Shown here: piece by piece, positions 24,966 through 34,972 of the stretch
How the letters are laid out: every line of letters begins with the position of its first letter
Position numbering within the stretch: the stretch's first letter is position 1
Source: Psychrobium sp. MM17-31
GTDB taxonomy: Bacteria > Pseudomonadota > Gammaproteobacteria > Enterobacterales > Psychrobiaceae
NCBI RefSeq assembly: GCF_022347785.1
Contig: NZ_JAKRGA010000008.1
Location: forward strand, 1 to 64,000
Length of the DNA stretch: 64,000 bases
Direction: 5' to 3'
Made by a program: the position numbers and the translations under genes
Notes under the pieces: model-generated
Told to the model about the DNA's origin: nothing
The model's database searches: none
The model's input: only the letters and a program-made list of their open reading frames with translations

Positions 24966-26312
24966 TTACATATATTGCTTGAACAGCATGTCTAGGTTGG
25001 TTTTTCTAAGTCGACCTAGCCACTTTTTGACTAAAGGTGGGTAGTCTTCAAGTGCATCGATTTCTTGCCATGACTTGATAACTGACGTGTGTTCAATGAT
25101 CTTTTGATGTTCATTATCAAACATTTCACTTAGTTGCTGGTTCTTATCATCAATCATCAAACCATTTTCAATGTCGAGACGCCAAGCTCGTGGGTTTAGA
25201 TTGTTGCCCGTGAGAAGGTGGTAGCGTTTATCTACTTGCATGCCCTTTAAATGGAATGAATTGGCGTCATGCTGCCAAAGACGAACAGTTAATAGTCCGC
25301 TGTCAATTGACGGTTGATGGCGTTTCACAAACTGACGCAATGATGTTTCGTAGAGGTATGGCACCAAACCTATTTTACTAAATTCTTGATCTTCCGGGAT
25401 AAAGAAATCACTAGCGCGCTTGTCGCCAACCACTATTTCAATGTTAATACCTTTGCGTAATAGCTTGCTGATGTCGCGCTTTAATACACTAGGTAGATTA
25501 AAATAAGGGGTATATAGCACTAGTGATTTTTGTGTTTGCAGCATCTGCTCATGAATCACTTTATTGAGCTGATTATTGCGTTTCCCTAGGCCAATTAGTG
25601 GCGTAATTGTAATAGCATCATCTTTGTTGCAACCCGCTAGGTGATATTTACGCTTACATAGTTGTTTGTGCTGTCTGGCGACTTGCTTTTTAAATTTGTT
25701 ATCCAAATTCAGTGGATGACGTCCTAGTAGGTGAACTCCCTCGCTTGGAATAAGGGCATGTTGGAGATATTCAACAAAGCTATCTGCTAGGGCTTTATTG
25801 TCTAGTAAGCAATAACGATCATAACGGTAACGCTCGCCGTAGTGCAGATAAATGTTGTTAATACTAGCGCCGGTATAGGCTAGTGTATCGTCGATGACTA
25901 TACCTTTGAGATGCAATACACCAAAGAGCTCTTTTTGTTTAACCGCAACCCCATAAAACTGAATAAAGTCTGGATATTTCTCGTCAATTTCACGATAAAA
26001 CGCCGCATTACCTTCGCTGTCCTTTTGGCCGATTAAGCCACGTCTAGCACGATGGAAATCAACAAAAACCTTGATGTCTAAACTAGGTACTCTCTCTTTA
26101 GCTTCGGTCAAGTGCTTAACCACAAGGCGGCCAGCTTCGTCATCTTCGAGATATAACACTGTAATGTAGATTCGAGACTGTGCATTATCAATTAGTGTCA
26201 ATAGCTGCTGCAGATAATCTTTAGCGTTTAAAATTACGCTGATATCTTTAGCGTCGATGGATGCAGCAGGTAGTTTTTCTAACGTTTGTTTGCGGTTGTA
26301 AAGATGAACCAT
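24966..26312 (-). CDS. pssA: Phosphatidylserine synthase (PLD-type, PssA)
   Basis: This enzyme makes phosphatidylserine from CDP-diacylglycerol and serine, the first step to phosphatidylethanolamine. Two PLD-family HxK(x)4D motifs are present, HLKGIVIDD (about residue 135) and HLKGMQVDK (about residue 348), with the E. coli-like block VDFHRARRGLIG. Start at 26312 (MVHLYNRKQTLEKLP) gives 448 residues, near E. coli's 451; an open TTG or GTG start up to 16 codons upstream cannot be excluded. It is a peripheral membrane protein. It is divergent from a YhhN membrane protein. Confidence 0.9.
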   Translation of the reverse strand: MVHLYNRKQTLEKLPAASIDAKDISVILNAKDYLQQLLTLIDNAQSRIYITVLYLEDDEAGRLVVKHLTEAKERVPSLDIKVFVDFHRARRGLIGQKDSEGNAAFYREIDEKYPDFIQFYGVAVKQKELFGVLHLKGIVIDDTLAYTGASINNIYLHYGERYRYDRYCLLDNKALADSFVEYLQHALIPSEGVHLLGRHPLNLDNKFKKQVARQHKQLCKRKYHLAGCNKDDAITITPLIGLGKRNNQLNKVIHEQMLQTQKSLVLYTPYFNLPSVLKRDISKLLRKGINIEIVVGDKRASDFFIPEDQEFSKIGLVPYLYETSLRQFVKRHQPSIDSGLLTVRLWQHDANSFHLKGMQVDKRYHLLTGNNLNPRAWRLDIENGLMIDDKNQQLSEMFDNEHQKIIEHTSVIKSWQEIDALEDYPPLVKKWLGRLRKTNLDMLFKQYM

Positions 26313-26523
26313 AAGTCTCTGAAGAGTTTTCTTTTTATTGCCTGTCACTTTAGCTAACAATCAGCATTTTTTAAAGAAATACCGCTATTAAAACTGCAAA
26401 TTTTAAGGCGCTGGATGATTTATGAACAGCGCTGGTGATAGTTGTCGCCAAACGCCATCGCTAATTTTACTGAAACTGGTTAAATTAGTGCTTAGTTTTG
26501 TCAATTTATTGGATTAACCGAAG

Positions 26524-27162
26524 ATGTTTGCAACTGCATTTAATGTCGCGGTACTTAGCTCCGCTGTGATGAGTATTGTTGGCGATAAGCCTCACAATCG
26601 CACTTTACACTATATTTTTAAGCCATTTACCATGTTGTTGCTCATCGGCTATATCGTGTGGGCAGGGCTGCCAAACAACACCTTTGCATTAGCGATGTTT
26701 GTAGGACTGTTGTTTAGCTTGATGGGTGACGTGTTTTTAATGCTTCCCAAAGATCGCTTTATCGAGGGCTTAGCCAGTTTTTTAGTCGCTCATATCGCCT
26801 ATATCGTGGCCTTTTATCAGTTGTTCGATTGGCAGCTTACTTGGTGGTGGGCACTATCTCTAATTGGATTTGCCGCGGTGTTTTATCGTTTATTATTACC
26901 TAATCTCGGCGCTTTAAAGTTGCCTGTTATCGTTTATATCAGTGTCATTATTACCATGGTTTGGATGGCGGGGGAGTTATTTTGGCAAGGCTCTAGTTAT
27001 TTGAGCGCCGCGTTGTTTATCGGCGCCGTTGTTTTTGCTTGCTCTGACTCTGTACTGGCTTGGAATAAGTTTAAAAAGCCGTTTAGAGGTGCGCAGTGGG
27101 CAATTTTACTCACCTACTTTGGCGCACAATGGCTCCTCAGCCAAGCTATTTTATTGTCTTAG
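26524..27162 (+). CDS. YhhN-family membrane protein (lysoplasmalogenase-like)
   Basis: This 212-residue polytopic protein has about eight hydrophobic segments and the family motifs KPFTMLLL (about 33-40), LLFSLMGDVFLMLP (about 62-75) and the late FACSDSVLAWNKF (about 176-188), whose aspartates are conserved in YhhN/TMEM86 proteins. Eukaryotic members hydrolyse lysoplasmalogen; bacterial substrates are not settled. Convergent with the YeaD gene. Confidence 0.85.
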   Translation: MFATAFNVAVLSSAVMSIVGDKPHNRTLHYIFKPFTMLLLIGYIVWAGLPNNTFALAMFVGLLFSLMGDVFLMLPKDRFIEGLASFLVAHIAYIVAFYQLFDWQLTWWWALSLIGFAAVFYRLLLPNLGALKLPVIVYISVIITMVWMAGELFWQGSSYLSAALFIGAVVFACSDSVLAWNKFKKPFRGAQWAILLTYFGAQWLLSQAILLS

Positions 27163-27185
27163 CAAGCTCTTTGTTGAACAGTGCA

Positions 27186-28046
27186 TTAATAGCTAATTCG
27201 CATGCTAGCGGAGATTGACTCGTTCGGTGCTATTTGCCATTTATTGTCGCTGATAGCGCCGCGCTCTACACACACAAAATTGCGATAGTCGCACACATCT
27301 GCCATTTGACTGGCCAGCTCTTTACCCGGATTCCAAACAATGGCGCTTGGGCAATTGTCACCATCAATAATAACAGGTGTCGTCGTGTTGATTTGTTGAG
27401 TTTGAGTGGCGGTAACGAAGGCGCGATCGACCTCCTCGGTAAACCTTTGTTGGCCATCTAAAACAGCTAGTGCGTTTTCTTTGGTTTTGTCTAAATAATG
27501 TTGAGCGTCTAGGCCGTCGACTGAAATATCTTCCACATTATTGACTGCGAAATAGCTATGAAACGCCCATTCACATTCTAAAGATTTACGGCTGCGATTC
27601 TCAAAGACGAAGTTTAGGTTTAATTCATCGCTAAGTTCAATGATGACCTTGATAGCAAAGTCATGATAGTTATATTGCTGACTCAGCTCGTTTTCCATTA
27701 AGGCGAGTGTAATAGTAACTTTGTTATCTTCCGTCGTTGTTATAGATTCTTCATGCCACATACTGGTTCGGGCAAAACCATGACTCAGTTGATGATCTGG
27801 ATGGTTACCAAACCAAGGGGCACACACCGGAATACCGCCTCGAATAGCCTTACCTGATTTGAATATCGCCTTCTTACTTAGCCAAAGAAGAGGTTGCTTA
27901 TCTTTGGCTTGAAATTCTAAGATTTGCCCGCCATAGCGTGAAATCACCGCACGACATAACGGTGAATCAACAATGATTAACGGTAGCGATTCTTCGCCTT
28001 GGTAAAGAGATCGAGTGTCGCTATAACTGATGTAAGGTGAATTCAT
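27186..28046 (-). CDS. D-hexose-6-phosphate mutarotase (YeaD family)
   Basis: The 286-residue protein is an aldose-1-epimerase-fold enzyme, recognisable by GGQILEFQAKDKQPLLWLSK, the sugar-phosphate-binding RGGIPVCAPWFGNHP (about 68-82), HGFAR (about 88), and catalytic His/Glu positions in CEWAFHSYF and CVERGA. It interconverts alpha and beta anomers of glucose-6-phosphate-type sugars. Single gene, divergent from mutT. Confidence 0.9.
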   Translation of the reverse strand: MNSPYISYSDTRSLYQGEESLPLIIVDSPLCRAVISRYGGQILEFQAKDKQPLLWLSKKAIFKSGKAIRGGIPVCAPWFGNHPDHQLSHGFARTSMWHEESITTTEDNKVTITLALMENELSQQYNYHDFAIKVIIELSDELNLNFVFENRSRKSLECEWAFHSYFAVNNVEDISVDGLDAQHYLDKTKENALAVLDGQQRFTEEVDRAFVTATQTQQINTTTPVIIDGDNCPSAIVWNPGKELASQMADVCDYRNFVCVERGAISDNKWQIAPNESISASMRISY

Positions 28047-28134
28047 AAATAGTAATAGAGTGAGATTTTGGCAGAGATTGTAGCAATAATTATCGGTATA
28101 ATTCCCGGAAATTTTATTCTGAGAATTAATATTT

Positions 28135-28521
28135 ATGAAAACAGTGAATGTTGCGGTGGCGGTGATTTTAAACAGCGAACATCAAGTGTTACTCGCTTTA
28201 CGCCATAAACACCTTCATCAAGGAGGAAAGTGGGAGTTTCCTGGCGGCAAGATTGAACAAGACGAAACCGTAGAGCAGGCGATGATCCGCGAAATTAAAG
28301 AAGAAGTCGGGTTAATTGTTAATGCAACTGAACCTAAAATGATGCTCGAGCACGATTATGGTGACAAAAAAGTATGTCTACACGTTCATTGGGTCAGTGA
28401 CTTTAGCGGAAATGCTTACGGCGTTGAGGGGCAGGAAATAAAGTGGGTTGATGTCGCTAAGTTGCCAGAGTTTGAATTTCCAGACGCCAATCAACCCATT
28501 ATTGATGAGTTAATGAGTTAG
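28135..28521 (+). CDS. mutT: 8-oxo-dGTP diphosphatase MutT
   Basis: This 128-residue Nudix hydrolase removes 8-oxo-dGTP from the nucleotide pool and so prevents A:T to C:G mutation. The Nudix box is complete: GGKIEQDE followed by REIKEEVG (about 38-60). WEFPGGK just before the box and the length match MutT proper, not other Nudix enzymes. The position beside yacG-zapD-coaE resembles the E. coli mutT-yacG-zapD-coaE cluster. Confidence 0.92.
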   Translation: MKTVNVAVAVILNSEHQVLLALRHKHLHQGGKWEFPGGKIEQDETVEQAMIREIKEEVGLIVNATEPKMMLEHDYGDKKVCLHVHWVSDFSGNAYGVEGQEIKWVDVAKLPEFEFPDANQPIIDELMS

Positions 28522-28532
28522 CACTGGAGGGT

Positions 28533-28751
28533 TTAGTCTTCGTCTGGCCTGAATAGGTCGTCGTTAATTGGCAGGTCGAATTCGTCAAAGGTTAATGACT
28601 CGGTGAGTGATGGGCCTTCTATGGTGTTAGATTCACTCGCCCACTCGCCTAAATCAATAAGTTTGCAGCGCTTTGAACAAAAAGGACGAAATTCGCTACT
28701 TGGTGCCCAGACAACTTCTTTGCTACAGGTTGGACAATTAACTACGGTCAT
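28533..28751 (-). CDS. yacG: DNA gyrase inhibitor/zinc protein YacG
   Basis: 72 residues with the four-cysteine zinc site CPTC and CSKRC (about residues 6-9 and 25-29), followed by [10 protein letters not shown], the family's fingerprint. The acidic C-terminal tail is disordered-looking. YacG in E. coli binds gyrase. AGAGAG precedes the ATG. It is downstream of zapD. Confidence 0.93.
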   Translation of the reverse strand: MTVVNCPTCSKEVVWAPSSEFRPFCSKRCKLIDLGEWASESNTIEGPSLTESLTFDEFDLPINDDLFRPDED

Positions 28752-28798
28752 GATGACTCTCTAAAATATCAATTAATAGGGAGATCATAACGTCAGTA

Positions 28799-29533
28799 TC
28801 AACAACAAGAAAGTAGAAATTTGACGTCTTGCACCGGGTGATCATTCCATGACTGAAAACGAACAGCATAGCGGTTTTTATAGCCGCTAATCGTTGGATA
28901 ATGATCTTGATGAGCCATTAACTTAATACGCAGTAGCTGTAGTTGTTCACAGCTATTTTGATAAAATCCTTCACGAGCTGTTACTTCTTGGTAGGACGAA
29001 GATTCTCTTGTTAATTGCAGTAGGAGTCTTATAGCTTCTATTGATTGCTCAAAAGGCGCTAACCAACGTTCAATATCTTGTTCTTTCTTCTGCTGTGGTA
29101 AGTGGTTCCAATAATGAAGTAATGGCGTATCAAAAGGGCTACCACCACCTGGGAGTGATGATTTGTTTTTGATTTGAGCTAGCAATGGATCCTGACAGAG
29201 ATTTTGCTGCGGTTTATTGGGCTGAGATTGAGCTGCTTTAAAGGTTTCTAATTTATCAATTAGCAGAGTCAATTGTTCTTGATCGATATTCTCTTCATTA
29301 CGCCACTGATTTAAGGAGTGTTTTTGAGTATCGAGATCTCGGATAAGCTCTTTTTTTAACTCGCCGCGATCAAATTGCTCGGCAAGCGAAAACAATAAGC
29401 CAAAGAAGGGTTTAAATAATTCAGGTTGTTGAACTGCTTTGTAACTCAGCAATTGGTCGCTGAGGTTTTCGATCCGCAAGTAACAACGGATCTTTTCCGT
29501 CAGCGGATACTCATAAATAATTGTCTCTGACAT
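28799..29533 (-). CDS. zapD: Cell-division protein ZapD (FtsZ bundling)
   Basis: This 244-residue protein begins with the family signature IIYEYPLTEKIRCYLRIENL, followed by an all-helical region and a beta-strand-rich C-terminal half (SGYKNRYAVRFQSWND). ZapD cross-links FtsZ filaments at the Z ring. Length matches E. coli YacF (247). It lies between coaE and yacG on the same strand, with about 130 bp to coaE, so it may have its own promoter. Confidence 0.93.
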   Translation of the reverse strand: MSETIIYEYPLTEKIRCYLRIENLSDQLLSYKAVQQPELFKPFFGLLFSLAEQFDRGELKKELIRDLDTQKHSLNQWRNEENIDQEQLTLLIDKLETFKAAQSQPNKPQQNLCQDPLLAQIKNKSSLPGGGSPFDTPLLHYWNHLPQQKKEQDIERWLAPFEQSIEAIRLLLQLTRESSSYQEVTAREGFYQNSCEQLQLLRIKLMAHQDHYPTISGYKNRYAVRFQSWNDHPVQDVKFLLSCC

Positions 29534-29661
29534 AATGGCAACGTAACAGTTAAAATAGCGATTCTAGTCGGCTTAATCTGCCTTTATCCGCCCCTATATC
29601 TGATTGTAAATTCTATTTTTTATTAGGGAATGCTGAATCGTTACTTTCTAAAAATAATGCC

Positions 29662-30270
29662 TCAGGATCCTTCCTGTGCAATTTTTGAGTACTCATGATG
29701 CAATTTTTTTACATCATTAGTCAACTTATTGATCATTCCTGTGTTTTTTATAACATAATCGGCGCTTTTCAGTCGTTGCTCTCGATCGATTTGTGAGGCG
29801 ATAATGGCACGAGCTTGTTCAAGTGAGCTACCATCACGCGCCATGGTGCGGGAAATCTGCGTTGCGACATCTACATCGACGACTAAAACGCTATTGACCA
29901 TGCCTTGCATGTTATTTTCTAACAATAAGGGAGCTACCAAGATACAGTAGGGGGAGCGACAGTCATTAAGCTGAGATACGATGGTTTGACGAATTAACGG
30001 GTGTAAAAGATTGTTCAGCCATTGTTTTTCGTTTTCATCGTTAAAGATTATATTGCGTAGTGCTGAGCGGTCTAACTCACCATTTTCTTGAATAACACCA
30101 GCGCCGAAATGTTGCTCGATGTCAATGAGCGCAGGTGTGCCAACAGCAACCACTTCTCTGGCAACGATATCGGCATCAACTAAATCAACGCCCAAAGTTG
30201 CGAACATATCGGCAACCGTGGTTTTACCGCTGGCGATGCCACCAGTCAACCCAATGATTAGCTGGCTCAT
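29662..30270 (-). CDS. coaE: Dephospho-CoA kinase
   Basis: Start at 30270 (MSQLIIGLTGGIASGKTTVADMF), which overlaps the pilD stop by 4 bp (ATGA); a 20-residue upstream extension lies inside pilD and is rejected. The P-loop GGIASGKTT is at about residues 10-18, with the DADIVARE dephospho-CoA site and the lid region REQRLKSADYVIKNTG. It performs the last step of CoA synthesis. 202 residues, normal length. Confidence 0.95.
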   Translation of the reverse strand: MSQLIIGLTGGIASGKTTVADMFATLGVDLVDADIVAREVVAVGTPALIDIEQHFGAGVIQENGELDRSALRNIIFNDENEKQWLNNLLHPLIRQTIVSQLNDCRSPYCILVAPLLLENNMQGMVNSVLVVDVDVATQISRTMARDGSSLEQARAIIASQIDREQRLKSADYVIKNTGMINKLTNDVKKLHHEYSKIAQEGS

Positions 30271-31160
30271 AATCCCATATATCCGAGATAGGCAGTATTG
30301 ATTTGCTCGCCCCACATTAGCGCTATCCAACCCGCGATGGCGAGATAAGGCCCAAAAGGAATTGCCATCTCTCGGCCTTTATTACGATTAACCATCAAGG
30401 CAATGCCGATAATTGCACCGACCACCGAAGATAAAAGTATTGTCAGTGGGAGATATTGCCAGCCTAACCAAGCACCAATAAGCGCGAACAGTTTAAAATC
30501 GCCATAGCCCATACCTTCTTTACCGGTTAGCAGCTTGAAGCTCCAATAGACAGCCCATAAACTCAAATAACCTGCGACAGCGCCGAAAAAGGCGCTATTA
30601 AGATCGGTAAACAAGCCGCCTGTATTGGCAAACAGCCCTAGCCACAGTATTGGCAGAACGATGCTATCAGGAAGTAGCATGGTATCAAAATCGATAAAGG
30701 TTAGTGTCACTAAGGCGTAGGTTAGTACAATAGCTGCAATTGCTTGCCAGCTAACGCCAAATTTCATGGCTACAGCGAGAGATAATAGGGCAGTGATAAA
30801 TTCAACAAACGGATAGCGCTTGGAAATTGGCGTTTTACACTCACTGCATTTGCCCCTAAGTACTAGATAGCTAATCACCGGAATATTTTCTAATGCGGTA
30901 ATTTGATGATTACATTGCGGGCATGCCGAGCGTGGCACGGCTAAATTAAATATCTCATTGTCTTGATTTTTATCTAATGGGCTTTCGGCGTTTTCTAATG
31001 AGAAATATTCTTTCGCTTCGTTTTTGAATGCGCGCTCCATCATGATAGGTAAGCGGTGAATAACCACATTTAAAAAGCTGCCTATCAGCAAGCTAAATAC
31101 AAAGACAAGGCCGTAAAAATACAGCGGCTGCTGTTGCAGCAAAACAACGAATTGATTCAT
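30267..31160 (-). CDS. pilD: Type IV prepilin peptidase/methylase PilD
   Basis: Start at 31160 (MNQFVVLLQQQPLYFYGLVF) with AGAG upstream; a longer ORF overlaps pilC and is not favoured. The 297-residue inner-membrane protein has the zinc-binding pair CPQC/CSEC (about 79-108), the catalytic aspartates in FIDFDTMLLPD (about 155) and the GxGD motif GYGDFKL (about 217), and about eight membrane helices. It cleaves and N-methylates PilA-type prepilins and probably type II secretion pseudopilins. Last gene of the pilus cluster before coaE. Confidence 0.95.
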   Translation of the reverse strand: MNQFVVLLQQQPLYFYGLVFVFSLLIGSFLNVVIHRLPIMMERAFKNEAKEYFSLENAESPLDKNQDNEIFNLAVPRSACPQCNHQITALENIPVISYLVLRGKCSECKTPISKRYPFVEFITALLSLAVAMKFGVSWQAIAAIVLTYALVTLTFIDFDTMLLPDSIVLPILWLGLFANTGGLFTDLNSAFFGAVAGYLSLWAVYWSFKLLTGKEGMGYGDFKLFALIGAWLGWQYLPLTILLSSVVGAIIGIALMVNRNKGREMAIPFGPYLAIAGWIALMWGEQINTAYLGYMGL

Positions 31161-31176
31161 GAAATACTCTAAAAGA

Positions 31177-32412
31177 CTAAACAATATTACCCATTTCAAA
31201 AATAGGAAGATACATAGCGACAATTAATGAACCAACAAGTCCACCGATAACAACCATGATTAAGGGCTCAACGAGAGTAGTTAGGCCTTCTACTGCATCA
31301 TCAACTTCCATTTCGTAAATATTTGCAACTTTATTAAGCATGTCGTCTATAGTGCCAGCCTCTTCGCCTATCATTATCATTTGAACTAACATATTAGGAA
31401 AAATATTCGATGCTCGAATTGCAATATTAAGCATTAGTCCAGACTCTACATCCTTTCTTGCTTCTAGTATCGCCTTTTTATAAATAAAGTTGCCGGAAGA
31501 CCCCGCTGCCGATTCCAGTCCTTCTAGCAAAGGCACACCCGCAGTAAAAGTAGTTGCAAGAGTACGGCTAAATCTAGCGATGCAAGATTTTCGGATAATT
31601 GGACCAATAATAGGAATTTTTAAAATAAATATGTCGGTATTATTCCGAACTACTTCCGATTTAAAATGCGCTTGTTTGAATAGGTAGCCCGCTAGGAATA
31701 GACCACCGATGATAAAGTACCAGTATTTCTGAACGACCTCTGAAATTTCTAAAACAAAGACTGTGAAAGCAGGGAGCTCTGCACCAAATCCTGCAAATAT
31801 GGACTCAAATTGTGGTACCACAAAAATTAATAATAATAGTGTCACAAAAAATGCGACAACTATTACCGAAATAGGATATAAAAGCGCCTTCTTAATTTTT
31901 GATTTGAGCGCTTCAGTTTTTTCTTTATAGGTTGCTATGCGGTCAAAAACTTGATCAAGAGATCCTGATTGTTCACCCACAGCTACAAGATCACAATATA
32001 AATCATCAAAATATTTAGGGTGTTGTTTTAAGGCATCGGCAACGGGAACTCCCGATTGTATATCGCTATTTATTTGATTTAATAATTCTCTAACTTTTGG
32101 CTTTTCGTGACCTTCTGCAACTATTCCCATGCTTTGAACCAAAGGAACTCCCGCAGTAAGCATTGTTGCTAATTGGCGAGAAACCATTGCTATATCTACC
32201 GGCAATATTTTATAAGCTGCGCCAAGTTTAAGAATTGGTTCCGGTCTTTTCTTGATTTTTGTCGGGTTTACGCCCTGTCTTTTAAGGCTTTCTTTGACAT
32301 CTTTCTCACTCGTCCCTTTATACTCACCATTGACACGATCTCCCTTGCGGTTGATCCCCTGCCATTGATAAGAATGAACAGTGACTTTTTTATTTGAATT
32401 TGAGCTTGCCAT
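31177..32412 (-). CDS. pilC: Type IV pilus inner-membrane platform protein PilC
   Basis: 411 residues with two GspF/T2SSF domains (about 75-200 and 280-405), each ending in membrane helices. Conserved GEQSGSLDQVFDRIA and GEEAGTIDDMLNKVA repeats mark the two halves. It couples PilB and the retraction ATPase to pilus assembly. Between pilB (21-bp gap) and pilD (16-bp gap). Confidence 0.95.
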   Translation of the reverse strand: MASSNSNKKVTVHSYQWQGINRKGDRVNGEYKGTSEKDVKESLKRQGVNPTKIKKRPEPILKLGAAYKILPVDIAMVSRQLATMLTAGVPLVQSMGIVAEGHEKPKVRELLNQINSDIQSGVPVADALKQHPKYFDDLYCDLVAVGEQSGSLDQVFDRIATYKEKTEALKSKIKKALLYPISVIVVAFFVTLLLLIFVVPQFESIFAGFGAELPAFTVFVLEISEVVQKYWYFIIGGLFLAGYLFKQAHFKSEVVRNNTDIFILKIPIIGPIIRKSCIARFSRTLATTFTAGVPLLEGLESAAGSSGNFIYKKAILEARKDVESGLMLNIAIRASNIFPNMLVQMIMIGEEAGTIDDMLNKVANIYEMEVDDAVEGLTTLVEPLIMVVIGGLVGSLIVAMYLPIFEMGNIV

Positions 32413-32433
32413 AAATTAAGGGTACCGTTTATC

Positions 32434-34137
32434 TTAAAAACTAGTTACACGGTTCACTTCCGCGAGACTGGTTACACCCTGCAGTGCTTTAATTAATCCT
32501 GATCTTCGCAGAGAGTTGACGCCTTGCTCGCGCGCGGCATCTGCGATTTGTAAAGAGTTACCACCTTCCATAATAATACGCCCGATAGATTCTGTTATAG
32601 GCATTGTTTCATAAATACCTACTCGCCCCTTATACCCACCGGAACACTTATCGCAACCCTTCGCTATATAAAATTTTATATCATCTACAAGTTCGTCGCT
32701 TGAAAATCCTAGCTTTAGTAACTGCTCCTGAGGAATATTTTCGTGTTCCTTACAATGCACACAAAGCCGGCGAGCCAGACGTTGTGCAATAATTAAAGTC
32801 ACCGAGCTTGCTATATTATAACCTGGAACCCCCATATTCATAAGGCGTGTAATAGTTTCAGCGGCAGAGTTAGTGTGCAGAGTGGATAAAACTAAATGGC
32901 CAGTTTGCGCTGCTTTAATAGCAATTTCTGCTGTTTCTAAGTCACGAATTTCACCTACCATCACTATATCGGGATCTTGGCGTAAAAACGCTTTTAATGC
33001 TGAAGAAAAGTCTAGTCCGGCTTTTGGATTTATGTGAACCTGATTAACGCCTGTTAAATTAATTTCAACAGGATCTTCAGCAGTTGAAATATTCCGCTCA
33101 GGTGTATTGAGAATGTTAAGACCGGTATAAAGAGAAACTGTTTTTCCAGAGCCTGTGGGACCAGTTACTAAGATCATTCCTTGGGGGCGTTGCAAGTTCT
33201 CCTCATACAGTGCGCGCTGTTCATCTTCGTAACCCAATTGCTCAATGCCCATCATAGCAATAGAAGAGTCGAGAATACGTAACACTATTTTTTCGCCGAA
33301 CAGCGTTGGCAACGAGCTGACACGAAAATCGATTGACTTCTTTGCCGAGATTTTTAGCTTTATACGTCCATCTTGTGGCACACGTTTCTCGGCAATGTCC
33401 ATCTTTGACATGACCTTTAAACGTGCAGCTAGTCGAGATGCTAGATACGCAGGCGGAGAACCTATTTCGTGCAAAATCCCATCGATACGAAATCTAACTC
33501 TATAGTTTTTTTCATAGGGTTCAAAATGTAAATCAGAAGCTCCTTTTCGAATCGCATCCATTAGAAGCTTGTTAATATAGATGACGATGGGTTGGTCATC
33601 CGTATCTAACTCACTTTCCTGTGAAGAAGAACTTTCAGGATCGCTGAGTTCAAGGCTAGCTAGTTCTTGTTCGTCAAATTCACTAACTGATAAAGCGCTT
33701 GAATCTGTTTCGAATATTTTCTTTATTTTATCTTGCAGTTGCTTTTCACATACAAGAATGGGTTCGGTACGCATTCCTGCATTAAATTGAAACTCTTCAA
33801 GAGCAGTCTGATTAGTAGGATCCCCCATAGCTACGTATAAACGACTTCCACGCACAAAAAGAGGTAGAGCAGAGTGCTTGATTACCCGTTTTTCGTTCAT
33901 AAGGTCAGAAGGTAATTGATTATCGTCAAAAATCGTTAAATCGAATATTGGGGTGCCGTGATCTACACTACATACATTTGCGAATTTTTTAGAGTCTATT
34001 AGATTGCTGTTAACAAGATATGTTAACAATGGGACGCCGTCGTTACTGGCATTTTTAACTGAAGAATTAATTACTTCCAAGTCTAATAACTCGTGGCGCA
34101 AAAGAGTATTGGTTAAACTGTGGAAGGAGGGAGTCAT
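32434..34137 (-). CDS. pilB: Type IV pilus extension ATPase PilB
   Basis: A 567-residue GspE/PilB ATPase. N-terminal MshEN-type domain (about 1-150) could bind c-di-GMP in some relatives. The ATPase core has Walker A GPTGSGKT (about residue 330), Asp box ISTAEDPVE, Walker [13 protein letters not shown], His box [12 protein letters not shown] and the tetracysteine zinc site (CVHC/CDKC, about 465-500). AAGGA lies before both a GTG and the next ATG; ATG at 34137 is used. A hairpin between pilA and pilB separates the highly expressed pilin from the assembly genes. Confidence 0.95.
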   Translation of the reverse strand: MTPSFHSLTNTLLRHELLDLEVINSSVKNASNDGVPLLTYLVNSNLIDSKKFANVCSVDHGTPIFDLTIFDDNQLPSDLMNEKRVIKHSALPLFVRGSRLYVAMGDPTNQTALEEFQFNAGMRTEPILVCEKQLQDKIKKIFETDSSALSVSEFDEQELASLELSDPESSSSQESELDTDDQPIVIYINKLLMDAIRKGASDLHFEPYEKNYRVRFRIDGILHEIGSPPAYLASRLAARLKVMSKMDIAEKRVPQDGRIKLKISAKKSIDFRVSSLPTLFGEKIVLRILDSSIAMMGIEQLGYEDEQRALYEENLQRPQGMILVTGPTGSGKTVSLYTGLNILNTPERNISTAEDPVEINLTGVNQVHINPKAGLDFSSALKAFLRQDPDIVMVGEIRDLETAEIAIKAAQTGHLVLSTLHTNSAAETITRLMNMGVPGYNIASSVTLIIAQRLARRLCVHCKEHENIPQEQLLKLGFSSDELVDDIKFYIAKGCDKCSGGYKGRVGIYETMPITESIGRIIMEGGNSLQIADAAREQGVNSLRRSGLIKALQGVTSLAEVNRVTSF

Positions 34138-34208
34138 CACGTGTTTCCTTGTTGTGATATTTAATGATATTTCTTTTTATTTGATTCTATCTTAAATGTT
34201 AAAAAATA

Positions 34209-34243
34209 AAACTAAATAAAAAGCTCGGAACAATCCGAGCTTT
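34209..34243 (-). terminator. Terminator between pilA and pilB
   Basis: AAAGCTCGG/CCGAGCTTT stem with T-rich tail on the minus strand, about 25 bases after the pilA stop. It would keep most transcription within pilA, with partial read-through into pilBCD. Confidence 0.75.
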
Positions 34244-34268
34244 ATAGAGATGAAGAGAAAAAGGCTTA

Positions 34269-34784
34269 TTATTCGCCGCCTTCGCCTTCGCCTTCGCCTG
34301 ATTCTGGTATATCACCTAGCGTTGGACGGTATTGTGCTAATACTGTACCACCAGCAGTACCTTCGTCTACATAATAAATAACTGCACCAACTGCATTTAC
34401 TGACGCGGTAATTATTAATGTTTTTGTATCCAGTTCACTTGAATCAGTTCCTGTATAAGTCACTGTAATTGCACTTCCGTCCCAGTTTACTGAAGCAACG
34501 TTTCCAGTTGCTAGCTCTGTTGCTGCGGTGATTGTTGCACCAGTCGATTTATTTACTAATCCAACTTTAGCTAGTTCACTCCAATCTTCAGGTAAGTCAC
34601 CCTTTAAAGCAGCCCACTCTGAGATAGCATTTTGTAATGGGCGAATCGCTGCCGTTGCTTGCGTAGCGGCAGTAGTGCGTAATGTGTATGTTTGATACTG
34701 TGGTACAGCAACTGCACCAAGAATACCAATGATTGCAACAACAATCATTAATTCAATTAGGGTAAAACCTTTTTGCGAATTCAT
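34269..34784 (-). CDS. pilA: Type IVa major pilin (PilA-like)
   Basis: 171 residues. Short leader MNSQKG then FTLIELMIVVAIIGILGAVAVPQYQ, with the PilD cleavage G/F, Glu5 and the conserved hydrophobic helix. The globular part has no cysteine, so the usual C-terminal disulfide loop is lacking. The C-terminus is a Gly/Glu tail (ESGEGEGEGGE) encoded by hexamer repeats. It lies directly upstream of pilBCD and has a long AT-rich upstream region (34785-34943). Confidence 0.92.
   Translation of the reverse strand: MNSQKGFTLIELMIVVAIIGILGAVAVPQYQTYTLRTTAATQATAAIRPLQNAISEWAALKGDLPEDWSELAKVGLVNKSTGATITAATELATGNVASVNWDGSAITVTYTGTDSSELDTKTLIITASVNAVGAVIYYVDEGTAGGTVLAQYRPTLGDIPESGEGEGEGGE
34281..34298 (-). 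repeat. Hexanucleotide repeat in the pilin tail
   Basis: Three exact TTCGCC units (GGCGAA on the coding strand) encode alternating Gly-Glu; a fourth unit lies three bases away at 34272-34277. Six-base slippage would change tail length in frame. Confidence 0.8.
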
Positions 34785-34943
34785 AATTTTTCCTTATGTA
34801 AATAAGTTTTAATAGACTTTAAGTTTGTTTATCAAAACTGTTAAAAACAGCGAACTGTTATGGCCTGTTACTAAGGCATGCAGCGCTCTATAACAGTCTC
34901 TTCAAAATTATCACCTGTAACATTAAATAACAATTTTTTTTTA

Positions 34944-34972
34944 ATAAAAACTACTACAAAAGTAGTGTTTTC
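34944..34972 (-). terminator. Terminator of nadC
   Basis: ACTAC-TTTT-GTAGT hairpin with extended A/T flanks, followed by a T run on the minus strand, about 42 bases past the nadC stop. The rest of 34785-35013 is AT-rich pilA promoter DNA without a clear sigma-54 box. Confidence 0.65.
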
